From NCBI RefSeq assembly GCF_001553785.1, contig NZ_LOJP01000001.1:4312300-4349269 (forward strand): 36,970 nt of DNA, given 5' to 3'. The notes beneath the pieces are model-generated. The model worked only from the letters and a program-made list of their open reading frames with translations, had not been told where the DNA came from and made no database searches. A program made the position numbers and the translations under genes. This document shows positions 1 to 7,659 of this stretch, piece after piece; position 1 is the first letter of the stretch; every line of letters begins with the position of its first letter. This DNA comes from Actinoplanes sp. TFC3. GTDB lineage: Bacteria; Actinomycetota; Actinomycetes; Mycobacteriales; Micromonosporaceae.

Positions 1-71
1 GGTACACGCGGGGGCGAGGGGGGTGCGAAAGGAGGTGCTGAAAAGCGTGCGAGTGGCGGCTGAACGGCAAA

Positions 72-100
72 GGGTCCCCGGAGACGGACTCCGGGGACCC
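72..100 (-). terminator. Hairpin terminator after the chvE operon
   Basis: A perfect 12-bp inverted repeat (GGGTCCCCGGAG at 72-83, complement at 89-100) encloses a 5-base loop. It lies 33 bases beyond the stop codon of the minus-strand sugar-binding gene. There is no long T tract, as is usual for high-GC actinobacterial terminators. Bases 1-71 hold no gene that I can support. Confidence 0.75.
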
Positions 101-132
101 AAGGGCCGTCCAGTGGTGCTAGGTGGTGCTGA

Positions 133-1239
133 TTACTTGGTGAGCAGCGAGAGCTTGGGGTCGTTCGCGTACGCCTCGGCTGCGTTGTCCTTGGTCACGG
201 CGACCGGCGGGAGCAGGTAGGTCGGGACGACCTTGGTGCCGTTGTTGTAGGACTTGGTGTCGTTGATCTGCGGGTCAGAGCCGGCCTGGAGGGACTTGAC
301 CATGTTGATGGTCTCCTTCACCAGGTTGCGGGTGTCCTTGTTGATCGTCATGTACTGCTCGCCCTTCATGATCGACTTGACCGACTCCGCCTCGGAGTCC
401 TGGCCAGTGACGACCGGTACGGGCTTGCCGGCGCTCTTGATCGACTGGATGATCGCGCGGGCCAGGGTGTCGTTCGGCGACAGCACGCCGTCAAGGGTCT
501 TGCTGCCGTAGGTCGAGGTCAGCAGCTGGTCCATGCGGGCCTGCGCACCCTCGGCCTTCCAGCCTTGGATGGCGGTCTGCTTGACGTCCTTCTGACCCGA
601 GCCGACGACAACGTTGCCCTTGTCGATCTCCGGCTTGAGCACGTCCATGGCGCCGTTGAAGAACACACCGGCGTTGTTGTCGTCGGGCGAGCCCGAGAAC
701 AGCTCGATGGTGTACGGGCCGGTCGGCTTCTTCTTCTTCATGCCGTCCAGCAGGGCCTGACCCTGAAGCTGGCCGACCTTGAAGTTGTCGAACGCGACGT
801 AGTAGTCGAGGTCGGCGGTGTTGAGGATGAGGCGGTCGTACGCGATGACCTTGGCACCGGCGGCGTGGGCCGCGGCGACCTGGCTCGACAGCTGCGCGGC
901 GTCGGTCGCGCCGATGACGATGACCTTGGCACCCTTGGTCGTCATCGCGGTGATCTGGGCCTGCTGGTCGGCAACCGTGGTCGACGCGCCGGCGTACTGC
1001 ACGTCGCTCTGGAAGCCGGCCTCCTTGAGACCGCTGGTGAACAGGTCACCGGCGAGAACCCAGTTCTCCGAGGTCTTGGCGGGCAGGGCCACACCGATCA
1101 GGGAGTTGGCCGCGAAGCCCTTGGCGTCGCTGCCGCCGCCACTGCTGCTGCTGTCGCCGTCCCGGCCGGAACCACAAGCCGTCAATGCCAGCATCGCGAT
1201 GGCGCCGACCGCCACCGACTTGCCGAAGAAGTTACGCAT
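133..1239 (-). CDS. chvE: Monosaccharide ABC transporter substrate-binding lipoprotein (ChvE type)
   Basis: 368 residues. This is the extracellular sugar-capture subunit of a ribose/xylose-class ABC importer. The N-terminus is a lipoprotein signal: a hydrophobic stretch ending in the lipobox LTAC, so Cys22 should be lipidated and anchor the protein outside the membrane. A Ser/Gly-rich spacer follows, then a periplasmic-binding-protein fold of the type that binds pentoses and hexoses (IGVALPAKTSENW near residue 48; the AYDRLI and GVLSPND segments resemble ChvE/XylF proteins). It is the last gene of the operon, 63 bases after the permease. ChvE-type proteins bind several aldoses such as xylose, glucose, arabinose and galactose, so the exact ligand cannot be read from the sequence. 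No sugar kinase or isomerase lies nearby. Family confidence is high and ligand confidence low. Confidence 0.93.
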   Translation of the reverse strand: MRNFFGKSVAVGAIAMLALTACGSGRDGDSSSSGGGSDAKGFAANSLIGVALPAKTSENWVLAGDLFTSGLKEAGFQSDVQYAGASTTVADQQAQITAMTTKGAKVIVIGATDAAQLSSQVAAAHAAGAKVIAYDRLILNTADLDYYVAFDNFKVGQLQGQALLDGMKKKKPTGPYTIELFSGSPDDNNAGVFFNGAMDVLKPEIDKGNVVVGSGQKDVKQTAIQGWKAEGAQARMDQLLTSTYGSKTLDGVLSPNDTLARAIIQSIKSAGKPVPVVTGQDSEAESVKSIMKGEQYMTINKDTRNLVKETINMVKSLQAGSDPQINDTKSYNNGTKVVPTYLLPPVAVTKDNAAEAYANDPKLSLLTK

Positions 1240-1302
1240 GCGGGGGTTAACCCTTCTTCTGAGTTTGATGTTGCAGGGTGAGAGGGGTGGTGGCAGCCGG
1301 AC

Positions 1303-2628
1303 TCAGCCGGCCACCGTCGTCTTGGCGGGCGGAGCGCTCGCGTCCGACGGGGTTGCCGGAACCGAAGGTTCGTCCCGGCGGAACGGGCGCATCAGGCTTC
1401 CGATGATCGAGAAGCGCCCCTGGCTCTTGTTGTAGACGTCCAGCGCCACCGCGAGCAGCAGCACCAGGCCCTTGATGATCTGCACGCGGTCGGTGCCGAC
1501 ACCGAGCAGTTGCAGACCGTTGTTCAGCACGGCCATGACCAGACCACCGACGATGGAGCCGGAGATCGTGCCGATGCCGCCGGCGACCGCGGCACCACCG
1601 ATGAACACGGCGGCGATCGCGTCGAGCTCCCAGTTGAGACCGTCCTGGGGGCCGGAGGCGCCGGCTCGCGCCACGTAGATCATGCCGGCCAGCGAGGCCA
1701 GGATCGACATGTTCATCATGACGAAGAAGTTGACCCGCTTGAGCTTCACACCGGACAGCTCGGCGGCGCGCGAGTTGCCACCCACCGCGTAGATGTGCCG
1801 GCCGCCCGCGGTGTTGCGGGTGTAGAAGGCATACGCGATGACCAGAACGACCATGATGAGACCGGAGATCGGGAAGCTGGTGCCGACCCGGCCGCCGGCG
1901 AAGCGCAGCGTCACGAAGATCAGCACGGCGATCATGATGGCCAGGCGCACGATCGAGACCCACAGCGGCGCCGGGTCGGCGTTCATCTCCCGGCGGGTCC
2001 GGCGGGCCTGCAGCTCACGCCAGATCACCGCCGCGATCGCGGCGAGGCCCAGCAGCAGCGTCAGGTTGTTGTAACCGGTGTCCGGCCCGACCTCGGGCAG
2101 GTAACCGCCACCGATCTTCTGGAAGCCGGCGGGCACCGGGAGGGTCTGCGCGTTGCCGACGAACTGGTTGGCACCGCGGAACAGCAGCATGCCGGCCAGC
2201 GTCACGATGAACGCGGGAACCCCGACGTAGGCGACCCAGAAGCCCTGCCAGACGCCGATGGCCGCGCCGATCGCGAGGCCGAACAGGATGGCCACCGGCC
2301 ACGGGAACGACCACTCGGCCATCGACTTGGCAACCAGGATGCCGGTGAACGCGGCGACCGAGCCGACCGACAGGTCGATGTGCCCGGCCACGATCACCAT
2401 CAGCATGCCGACGGCCAGGATCAGGATGTAGGAGTTCTGCTGCAGCAGCGCCATCAGGTTGTCGGAGCGCAGCGTCAGGCCATCCCCGAAGCCCACCCCG
2501 GCGCGGTTGGCCGTGAGGATCTGGAACAGCAGGACGATCGCCACCAGGGTGAAGATCATCCCGAACTGGCGGGCGTTGGAGGTCTGGCCTCCGAACAGGT
2601 TCTTCTGGAGTTCCTTGAATCGGCTCAT
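1303..2628 (-). CDS. mmsB: Monosaccharide ABC transporter permease
   Basis: 441 residues. This is the membrane channel subunit of the importer, in the branched-chain amino-acid/ribose permease superfamily (XylH/GguB/MmsB). Many hydrophobic helices are visible, beginning with FGMIFTLVAIVLLFQIL near residue 23. The conserved permease segment around HIDLSVGSVAAFTG (about residue 83) and the Gly-rich FIGGAAVAGGIGT loop near residue 345 are typical of this family. At over 400 residues it is longer than RbsC-type permeases (about 320), as expected for XylH/MmsB. Its ATG overlaps the mmsA stop in an ATGA arrangement, so the two are probably translationally coupled. The charged, Pro/Ala-rich C-terminal tail is probably cytoplasmic. 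Confidence 0.93.
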   Translation of the reverse strand: MSRFKELQKNLFGGQTSNARQFGMIFTLVAIVLLFQILTANRAGVGFGDGLTLRSDNLMALLQQNSYILILAVGMLMVIVAGHIDLSVGSVAAFTGILVAKSMAEWSFPWPVAILFGLAIGAAIGVWQGFWVAYVGVPAFIVTLAGMLLFRGANQFVGNAQTLPVPAGFQKIGGGYLPEVGPDTGYNNLTLLLGLAAIAAVIWRELQARRTRREMNADPAPLWVSIVRLAIMIAVLIFVTLRFAGGRVGTSFPISGLIMVVLVIAYAFYTRNTAGGRHIYAVGGNSRAAELSGVKLKRVNFFVMMNMSILASLAGMIYVARAGASGPQDGLNWELDAIAAVFIGGAAVAGGIGTISGSIVGGLVMAVLNNGLQLLGVGTDRVQIIKGLVLLLAVALDVYNKSQGRFSIIGSLMRPFRRDEPSVPATPSDASAPPAKTTVAG

Positions 2629-4172
2629 CGGATCTGCATCTTCTTCGTCGAGGTCATCTGCTTCATGAGGGTTTCCGGGTTCGCCTGCTCGCGGGAGAGC
2701 TCGCCGGTGATCTGGCCTTCGAACACGGTGTAGATGCGGTCGCAGAGCCCGATCAGCTCGGGCAGCTCCGAGGAGATGACGATGACGCCTTTGCCCTGCT
2801 CGGCGAGCCGCTGGATGATGCCGTAGATCTCATACTTCGCGCCCACGTCGATGCCGCGGGTGGGCTCGTCGAGGATCAGCAGGTCAGGGTCGGTGAACAT
2901 CCACTTCGCCAGGACGACCTTCTGCTGGTTGCCGCCGGAGAGCTTGGAGACGCCCTCGTGCACGGTCGGCGCCTTGGTGCGCAGTTCCTTGCGGTAGCTC
3001 TCGGCTGCCTGGTATTCCTCGGCCTCGTCCAGCACGCCGTGGTGCGTGATCTTCGAGAGCTTGGCGGCGACCGTCGACGTCTTGATGTCGTCGAGCAGGT
3101 TGAGCCCGATCGCCTTGCGGTCCTCGCTGACGTAGGCCAGGCCGTGGTGGATGGCGTCGGCGACCGACTTGAGCTTGATCTCCTTGCCGTCCTTGAAGAT
3201 CTGGCCCGACTCGAAGGCGCCGTAGGAGCGGCCGAAGACACTCATCGCGAGCTCGGTGCGCCCGGCGCCCATGAGACCGGCGAAGCCGACGATCTCGCCG
3301 CGGCGCACGGTGAAGCTCTCGTTCTTGCAGACCTGACGCTCGGCGGAGATGGGGTGGCGCACGTTCCAGTTGCGCACCTCGAAGAAGACCTCGCCGATAT
3401 TGGGTGTGTGATCCGGGAAGCGACTGCTGAGCTCGCGACCGACCATGCCGCGCACGATGCGGTCCTCGTCGACACCGTCGCCCTTGACGTCGAGGGTCTC
3501 GACCGTCTTGCCGTCGCGCAGGATCGTGATGGAGTCGGAGATCGCCTCGATCTCGTTGAGCTTGTGCGAGATCATGATCGAGGTGATGCCGCGCTCGCGG
3601 AAGCCGCGCAGCAGGTCGAGCAGGTGCTGCGAGTCGGCCTCGTTCAGCGCCGCGGTGGGCTCGTCGAGGATGAGCAGCTTGACGTCCTTGGCGAACGCCT
3701 TGGCGATCTCCACGAGCTGCTGCTTGCCCACGCCGATGTCCTTGATCAGCGTGTCGGGGTCCTCGGTGAGGCCGACCCGGGCCATCAGGTCGAGGGCCTG
3801 GCGCTGAGCGGCGGTCCAGTCGATCGCGCCCCGCTTGCGGGGCTCGTTGCCGAGGAAGATGTTCTCGGTGATCGACATGTCGGGGATGAGCGCGAGCTCC
3901 TGGTGGATGATCACGATGCCGGCGCGCTCGCTCTGCCGGATGTCGGAATACCGGACGACCTCGCCCTGGTAAATGATGTCACCGGCGTAGGTGCCGTAGG
4001 GGTAGACGCCGCTGAGCACCTTCATCAGCGTCGACTTGCCCGCGCCGTTCTCGCCGCAGATAGCGTGGATCTCGCCGGCCTTGACCACGAGGTTCACGTC
4101 GGAAAGCGCCTTGACGCCGGGGAACTCCTTGGTGATGGAACGCATCTCCAGGAGGATGGGGGCGTTGGTCAT
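2625..4172 (-). CDS. mmsA: Monosaccharide ABC transporter ATP-binding protein (two ATPase domains)
   Basis: 515 residues from the chosen ATG at 4172, which has a GAGGTGG ribosome site 8 bases upstream. An in-frame start 69 bases earlier lacks such a site. The protein energises sugar import and carries two tandem ABC domains. The first has Walker A GENGAGKST (residues 40-48), a variant signature GVGKQQLVEIAKA and Walker B LLILDEPTAAL. The second has the degenerate Walker A GLMGAGRTE usual for sugar ABC proteins, then signature LSGGNQQKV and Walker B LLILDEPTRGID. This tandem layout is diagnostic of the RbsA/XylG/MmsA class. It is the first gene of a three-gene minus-strand operon (mmsA-mmsB-chvE), and a possible operator lies in its leader. 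Confidence 0.94.
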   Translation of the reverse strand: MTNAPILLEMRSITKEFPGVKALSDVNLVVKAGEIHAICGENGAGKSTLMKVLSGVYPYGTYAGDIIYQGEVVRYSDIRQSERAGIVIIHQELALIPDMSITENIFLGNEPRKRGAIDWTAAQRQALDLMARVGLTEDPDTLIKDIGVGKQQLVEIAKAFAKDVKLLILDEPTAALNEADSQHLLDLLRGFRERGITSIMISHKLNEIEAISDSITILRDGKTVETLDVKGDGVDEDRIVRGMVGRELSSRFPDHTPNIGEVFFEVRNWNVRHPISAERQVCKNESFTVRRGEIVGFAGLMGAGRTELAMSVFGRSYGAFESGQIFKDGKEIKLKSVADAIHHGLAYVSEDRKAIGLNLLDDIKTSTVAAKLSKITHHGVLDEAEEYQAAESYRKELRTKAPTVHEGVSKLSGGNQQKVVLAKWMFTDPDLLILDEPTRGIDVGAKYEIYGIIQRLAEQGKGVIVISSELPELIGLCDRIYTVFEGQITGELSREQANPETLMKQMTSTKKMQIR

Positions 4173-4213
4173 CGCACGCACCACCTCACGAGCGTCATGG
4201 GTGCCTCCGGAGG

Positions 4214-4253
4214 GATCGGATTCTTTTGTTGCCAGCGGCAACCTATTCCGATC
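4214..4253. promoter_or_regulatory. Nested inverted repeats upstream of mmsA
   Basis: An outer pair GATCGGA (4214-4220) / TCCGATC (4247-4253) encloses an inner pair GTTGCC (4228-4233) / GGCAAC (4237-4242) around AGC. Centres differ by about 1.5 bases. The element lies 41-81 bases before the mmsA start, where a repressor of the sugar operon would bind. Repeats of this size and Gly-Cys-rich half-sites are common for LacI- and ROK-family regulators. Assignment to the LacI gene at 34965-35987 is not shown. A weak promoter match (TTGCGA, about 18 bases, TAGGTT) overlaps it. Confidence 0.45.
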
Positions 4254-4311
4254 AGAAGATGATTCGCAAGTTTCGAGATCACCATTGAAGTAACAATCCG
4301 GTAATGAAGAA

Positions 4312-4335
4312 CCGGGACGCGCTGGGACGTCCCGG
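4312..4335 (-). terminator. Hairpin terminator after the MMPL exporter gene
   Basis: An 8-bp inverted repeat, CCGGGACG (4312-4319) and CGTCCCGG (4328-4335), has an 8-base loop. It begins 23 bases past the stop of the minus-strand MMPL gene and separates it from the mmsA promoter region. Confidence 0.6.
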
Positions 4336-4357
4336 ACCTTCTCGCAACTTGACCGGT

Positions 4358-6526
4358 TCAGGCGTTGACCGGCACTTCCTCACGCCGCGTCACGTCGAGA
4401 TGGCGCCGAAGGGTCTCACCTTCGATGTCCACGTTCGGTAGCACCCGGTCCAGCCACCGCGGCAGCCACCACGCGCCACGCCCGAGCAGCGACACCACGG
4501 CCGGCACGATGGTCATCCGCACGACGAACGCGTCGATCGCGATGCCCAGCGCGAGCGCGAAGCCCATGCTCTTGATGATCGGGTCGTCGATCAGCGCGAA
4601 CCCGGCGAACACGCTGATCATGATCAGGGCGGCTGCGGTGACCACCCGCGCGCCGTGGCCCATGCCGCTGATGGTGGCCTCCTGCGGGCTTGCGCCGTGC
4701 ACGAAGTCCTCGCGCATCCGCGAGACGAGGAAGACCTCGTAGTCCATGGCCAGGCCGAACAGGATGCCGATGAGCAGGATCGGCAGGAAGCTGACCAGCG
4801 GGCCGGGGGTGTCGAGGCCGAACACGCCAGCCAGGTGGCCCTCCTGGAAGATCCCCACGGTGACGCCGAAGGTGGCGCCCACGGTGAGCAGGAAGCCGAG
4901 CGCGGCCTTGAGCGGCACCAGGATCGAGCGGAACACCAGCATCAGCAGCAGCACCGACAGCCCGACGACCAGCACGAGGTAGACCGGCATGGCGTCGGAC
5001 AGCTTCTCGCTCACGTCGATGCCGACCGCGGTCTGCCCGGTCACCGCCACGTCGGCGCCGGTGAGCGCGTGCGTCTTGTCCCGCACGTCGTGCACCAGCG
5101 TCTCGGTGCTCGCAGTGGTCGGCCCGTCCTTGGGGATGATGGCCAGCAGCGCGGTCCGCTTGTCGCGGCTGAAGTTGGGGGCGGTGACGGCCAGCAGGTT
5201 GGGCGTGCCCTGCAGCACCTGCACGGCCTGCTGCGCGGTGGCGGCGGTCTGCTGCGCGGAGTCGCTGGAGACCACCAGCGCGAGCCGGCCGTTGAAGCCG
5301 GGCCCGAAGCCCTCGCTGATCAGGTCGGCGGCCTCGCGGGCGGGGGTGCCCTCGGCTCCGGCGCTGGCGTCGGGCAGCGCGAGGCGCATGTCGGCGGCGG
5401 GCAGCGCCAGCGCGCCCAGGCCCAGGATGCCGACGAGGATCACCGGTACGCGCAGGCGGGTGACGATGCGCGCCCAGCGGAACCCGAAGCCCTCGGTCGC
5501 AGCGGCGCGGTTGGTGCGCAGCTTGCGCGGCAGCACCTTGTCGCCGGCGAAGCCGAGGAACGCCGGCAGCAGGGTGATGGCCACGAGAACGGCGACCGCC
5601 ACGGTGCCCGCGGCGGCCAGGCCCATGATGCTCAGGAACGGGATGCCGACCACCGAGAGCGCGGCGAGCGCGATGATGACGGTCAGGCCGGCGAACACCA
5701 CGGCGGATCCGGCGGTGCCCACGGCGCGCGCTGCGGCCTCCTCGGGTTCGACCTCTTCGAGCAGGTGCTGGCGGTGCCGCGAGGTGATGAACAGCGAGTA
5801 GTCGATGCCGACCGCGAGGCCGAGCATCAACGCCAGCACCGGGGTTACGCTGGTCATCTCGAACAGGCTGCTCAGCGCGAACAGCCCGGCCATGCCCGCC
5901 CCGACGCCGATGAGCGCGTTGAGCATGGTCATCCCGGCGGCGACCAGCGAGCCGAAGGTCACCATGAGCACGACCAGCGCGATCACCACACCGATCGCCT
6001 CGGTGCCGCCGACCTCGGGGGCGGCGTTGAGGACCTCGCCACCGTGTTCCACGGTGAGTCCGGCCGACTCGGCGGCGGCGCCGCTGTGTTCGTACGCGGA
6101 ACGCTGATCTTCGGTGATCTCATCGGCGCGAGCGGCGAACTGCACCTGGACCAGCGCATAGCGGGCGTCCGGCGAGAGCGCCTTGGCGGTGAACGGGTCG
6201 ACGGCACCGACCACACCGGGCAGCGACGACGCCTGCTTGACCAGAGCCTGCACGGCGGTGGTGAGCGCCGGATCGGTCAGCGGCTTGCCTTGCGGGGCCC
6301 GCACGACGATGGTGCCGGTCGCGCCGCTGGCCTCGGGGAACTCGTGCTGCAGGGCATCGATCGCGCGCTGCGACTCGGTGCCGGGCATGGTGAAGTCGCT
6401 GGAGCTGGTGCCCTTGAACGCCAGTGCGGCGCCGCCGAGAGCGGCCAGCAGCACGAGCCACAGGACCACCACCGTGCGGCGATGGCGGAACGAGGCCCGG
6501 CCCAGCCGGTAGAGCAGGGTTGCCAT
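4358..6526 (-). CDS. MMPL/RND-family membrane exporter
   Basis: 722 residues, the usual length for actinobacterial MMPL transporters, which use the proton gradient to export lipids or drugs. The N-terminal helix (VVVLWLVLLAALGGAALAF, about 19-37) is followed by an extracellular domain. A helix cluster with the MMPL motif LGLAVGIDYSLFITSRHR comes next, then a second extracellular domain. A second cluster, with FGLAMDYEVFLVSRMRE, precedes the C-terminal tail NVDIEGETL. Asp-Tyr residues in both clusters belong to the proton-relay motif of the family. The ribosome site (GAGG) overlaps the stop of the upstream tetR gene, and 9 bases separate the two, so they form one operon probably repressed by that TetR. 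The substrate is unknown. Confidence 0.93.
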   Translation of the reverse strand: MATLLYRLGRASFRHRRTVVVLWLVLLAALGGAALAFKGTSSSDFTMPGTESQRAIDALQHEFPEASGATGTIVVRAPQGKPLTDPALTTAVQALVKQASSLPGVVGAVDPFTAKALSPDARYALVQVQFAARADEITEDQRSAYEHSGAAAESAGLTVEHGGEVLNAAPEVGGTEAIGVVIALVVLMVTFGSLVAAGMTMLNALIGVGAGMAGLFALSSLFEMTSVTPVLALMLGLAVGIDYSLFITSRHRQHLLEEVEPEEAAARAVGTAGSAVVFAGLTVIIALAALSVVGIPFLSIMGLAAAGTVAVAVLVAITLLPAFLGFAGDKVLPRKLRTNRAAATEGFGFRWARIVTRLRVPVILVGILGLGALALPAADMRLALPDASAGAEGTPAREAADLISEGFGPGFNGRLALVVSSDSAQQTAATAQQAVQVLQGTPNLLAVTAPNFSRDKRTALLAIIPKDGPTTASTETLVHDVRDKTHALTGADVAVTGQTAVGIDVSEKLSDAMPVYLVLVVGLSVLLLMLVFRSILVPLKAALGFLLTVGATFGVTVGIFQEGHLAGVFGLDTPGPLVSFLPILLIGILFGLAMDYEVFLVSRMREDFVHGASPQEATISGMGHGARVVTAAALIMISVFAGFALIDDPIIKSMGFALALGIAIDAFVVRMTIVPAVVSLLGRGAWWLPRWLDRVLPNVDIEGETLRRHLDVTRREEVPVNA

Positions 6527-6535
6527 GTCAGATCC

Positions 6536-7078
6536 TCAATGCATCGGGGGGATGAGTGCTCGCCGGGCGACCCCGGCCAGCGCGGGACGCAGCTCGGCAG
6601 CATCACGGTCGTCGTCCATGACCGCGCCGGCGATCCCGCCGAGCAACACCGCCGCGGCGATGGCGTCGCCCGCGTCGGTGGAGCGCCCGGCGAAGGCCGC
6701 GCAGAGCCGGTCGGTCAGCGGGCGGACCGCGCTGAACGCCGGTTCTTGCAGGAATTGCGGGATGACGTCGTAGATCAGCGCCACCTCGCGCCGGTAGCGC
6801 AGCACGAGGTCGACGAACCCGTCGATCGCGGCGGGCTGCGCCGCCGTGTCGTCGAGGGCGTCGAGGCCGGTGACCAGGTCGGCGAGGGCGTGCGCGGCCG
6901 GGGCGACCAGGGCGTGCAGGATCGCGTCCTTGGCCGGGAAGTGATAGAGCAGCGCCGCTTTGGAACAGCCAACCTCGGCCGCGATGTCCTGCAGCGAGGT
7001 GCCCTTGTAGCCGCTGTGGCTGAACAGCGCGGCGGCGACGCGCAGAATCTCGTCACGGGTACTGACGCGCATGGCCAT
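6536..7078 (-). CDS. TetR-family repressor of the MMPL operon
   Basis: 180 residues (178 from the second ATG at 7072). The N-terminal helix-turn-helix is typical: ILRVAAALFSHSGYKGTSLQDIA followed by the recognition-helix region VGCSKAALLYHFPAKDAIL at about residues 30-50. The C-terminal ligand domain is divergent, as usual. The gene is first in a two-gene operon with the MMPL exporter, and two near-identical palindromes lie immediately upstream. Autoregulation with de-repression by an exported compound is the expected logic for this family; the inducer is unknown. Confidence 0.93.
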   Translation of the reverse strand: MAMRVSTRDEILRVAAALFSHSGYKGTSLQDIAAEVGCSKAALLYHFPAKDAILHALVAPAAHALADLVTGLDALDDTAAQPAAIDGFVDLVLRYRREVALIYDVIPQFLQEPAFSAVRPLTDRLCAAFAGRSTDAGDAIAAAVLLGGIAGAVMDDDRDAAELRPALAGVARRALIPPMH

Positions 7079-7086
7079 GATTGTGC

Positions 7087-7121
7087 CTGACCGATCGGTC
7101 AGATGCTGGCCGATCGGTCAG
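7087..7121. promoter_or_regulatory. Tandem TetR operators
   Basis: CTGACCGATCGGTCAG (7087-7102) is a perfect 16-bp palindrome. A second copy at 7106-7121 differs at one base (CTGGCCGATCGGTCAG). The copies are offset by 19 bases and start 8 bases upstream of the tetR start codon. This is the classic size and position of TetR-family operators. Repeated copies suggest cooperative binding of two dimers. Confidence 0.85.
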
Positions 7122-7142
7122 CACGTGACCCGCATTACATCC

Positions 7143-7550
7143 TCAGTCGTTGAGCTTGCGCAGGATCCGCGTGAGTTCGGCGCGGTCGGCGGCGTCCAGG
7201 ACACCGAAGAAACGCTCGGTTTCGGCCTGCCGGGCGGCCTTGATCCGATCCCCCGCCGCGTGCCCAGCCGCGGTCAGCGACACCAGGGTGGCCCGCCGGT
7301 CAGCCGGGTCCGGCCCGCGTTCCACCAGCCCGCGATCCTGCAGGTCATCGACGACCTCGGTGGCCGAGCGGGCGGCGATGCGCAGGTGCTCGGCGAGCAC
7401 GCCCGGACGCAGCGAACCCTCGCGGGCCAGCACCTTGATCGCGCGCGCCTGCGAGGGCGTGACCTGCCCCGGCTCCAGGGCCTCGCGGCCGAGGTGGCGC
7501 AGCCGGCGGGCCACGGTCCAGAAGAGCTCGGGAAGCGTGCTGTCGTCCAC
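7143..7550 (-). CDS. MarR-family transcriptional regulator
   Basis: 135 residues with a GTG start. It has the winged helix-turn-helix order of MarR proteins: PSQARAIKVLAREGSLRPGVLAEHLRI, a recognition helix AARSATEVVDDLQDRGLVER, then the wing PADRRATLVSLTAAG with the conserved DRR motif at about residues 82-84. It is divergent from the ABC exporter gene with about 110 bases between them, so it is the likely repressor of that exporter. A TGAGGT/ACCTCA repeat lies between the genes. Confidence 0.92.
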   Translation of the reverse strand: MDDSTLPELFWTVARRLRHLGREALEPGQVTPSQARAIKVLAREGSLRPGVLAEHLRIAARSATEVVDDLQDRGLVERGPDPADRRATLVSLTAAGHAAGDRIKAARQAETERFFGVLDAADRAELTRILRKLND

Positions 7551-7589
7551 GGGAATACCGTACCGCCACTTGCTGCTGTTCCCTCATGT

Positions 7590-7602
7590 TGAGGTAACCT
7601 CA
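7590..7602. promoter_or_regulatory. Candidate MarR operator between marR-like and ABC exporter genes
   Basis: TGAGGT and ACCTCA flank a single central A, a 13-bp dyad. It sits 40 bases upstream of the MarR gene and 58 bases upstream of the exporter start, within the only shared promoter region of the pair. Short dyads like this are typical MarR sites. Binding is inferred from position and symmetry only. Confidence 0.55.
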
Positions 7603-7659
7603 GCATCAACGAGATCCCCAGCGGAAGTACGAAGTCCCCCCAGCGGAAGAAGGCTCCAT

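Noticed and set aside
23..220. 65-residue frame at the left edge
   Set aside because: It crosses the terminator hairpin at 72-100 and runs antisense into chvE. Its purine-rich AAAGGAGG lookalike does not precede a credible start.
1244..1253. GGGTTAACCC palindrome just before the chvE start
   Set aside because: Only 10 bp and inside an operon gap, where it overlaps the ribosome-binding region. Chance is a sufficient explanation.
565..1281. Long open frames opposite chvE and many other genes on the antisense strand
   Set aside because: High-GC coding DNA leaves antisense frames open. These translations are rich in Arg, Asp, Gly and His, lack recognisable motifs, and lie fully over genes with clear families.
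7150..7659. Upstream extension of the ABC exporter to 7150
   Set aside because: It is antisense to the MarR gene and Ser/Arg-rich. A TTG with a good ribosome site at 7660 gives a normal-length exporter.
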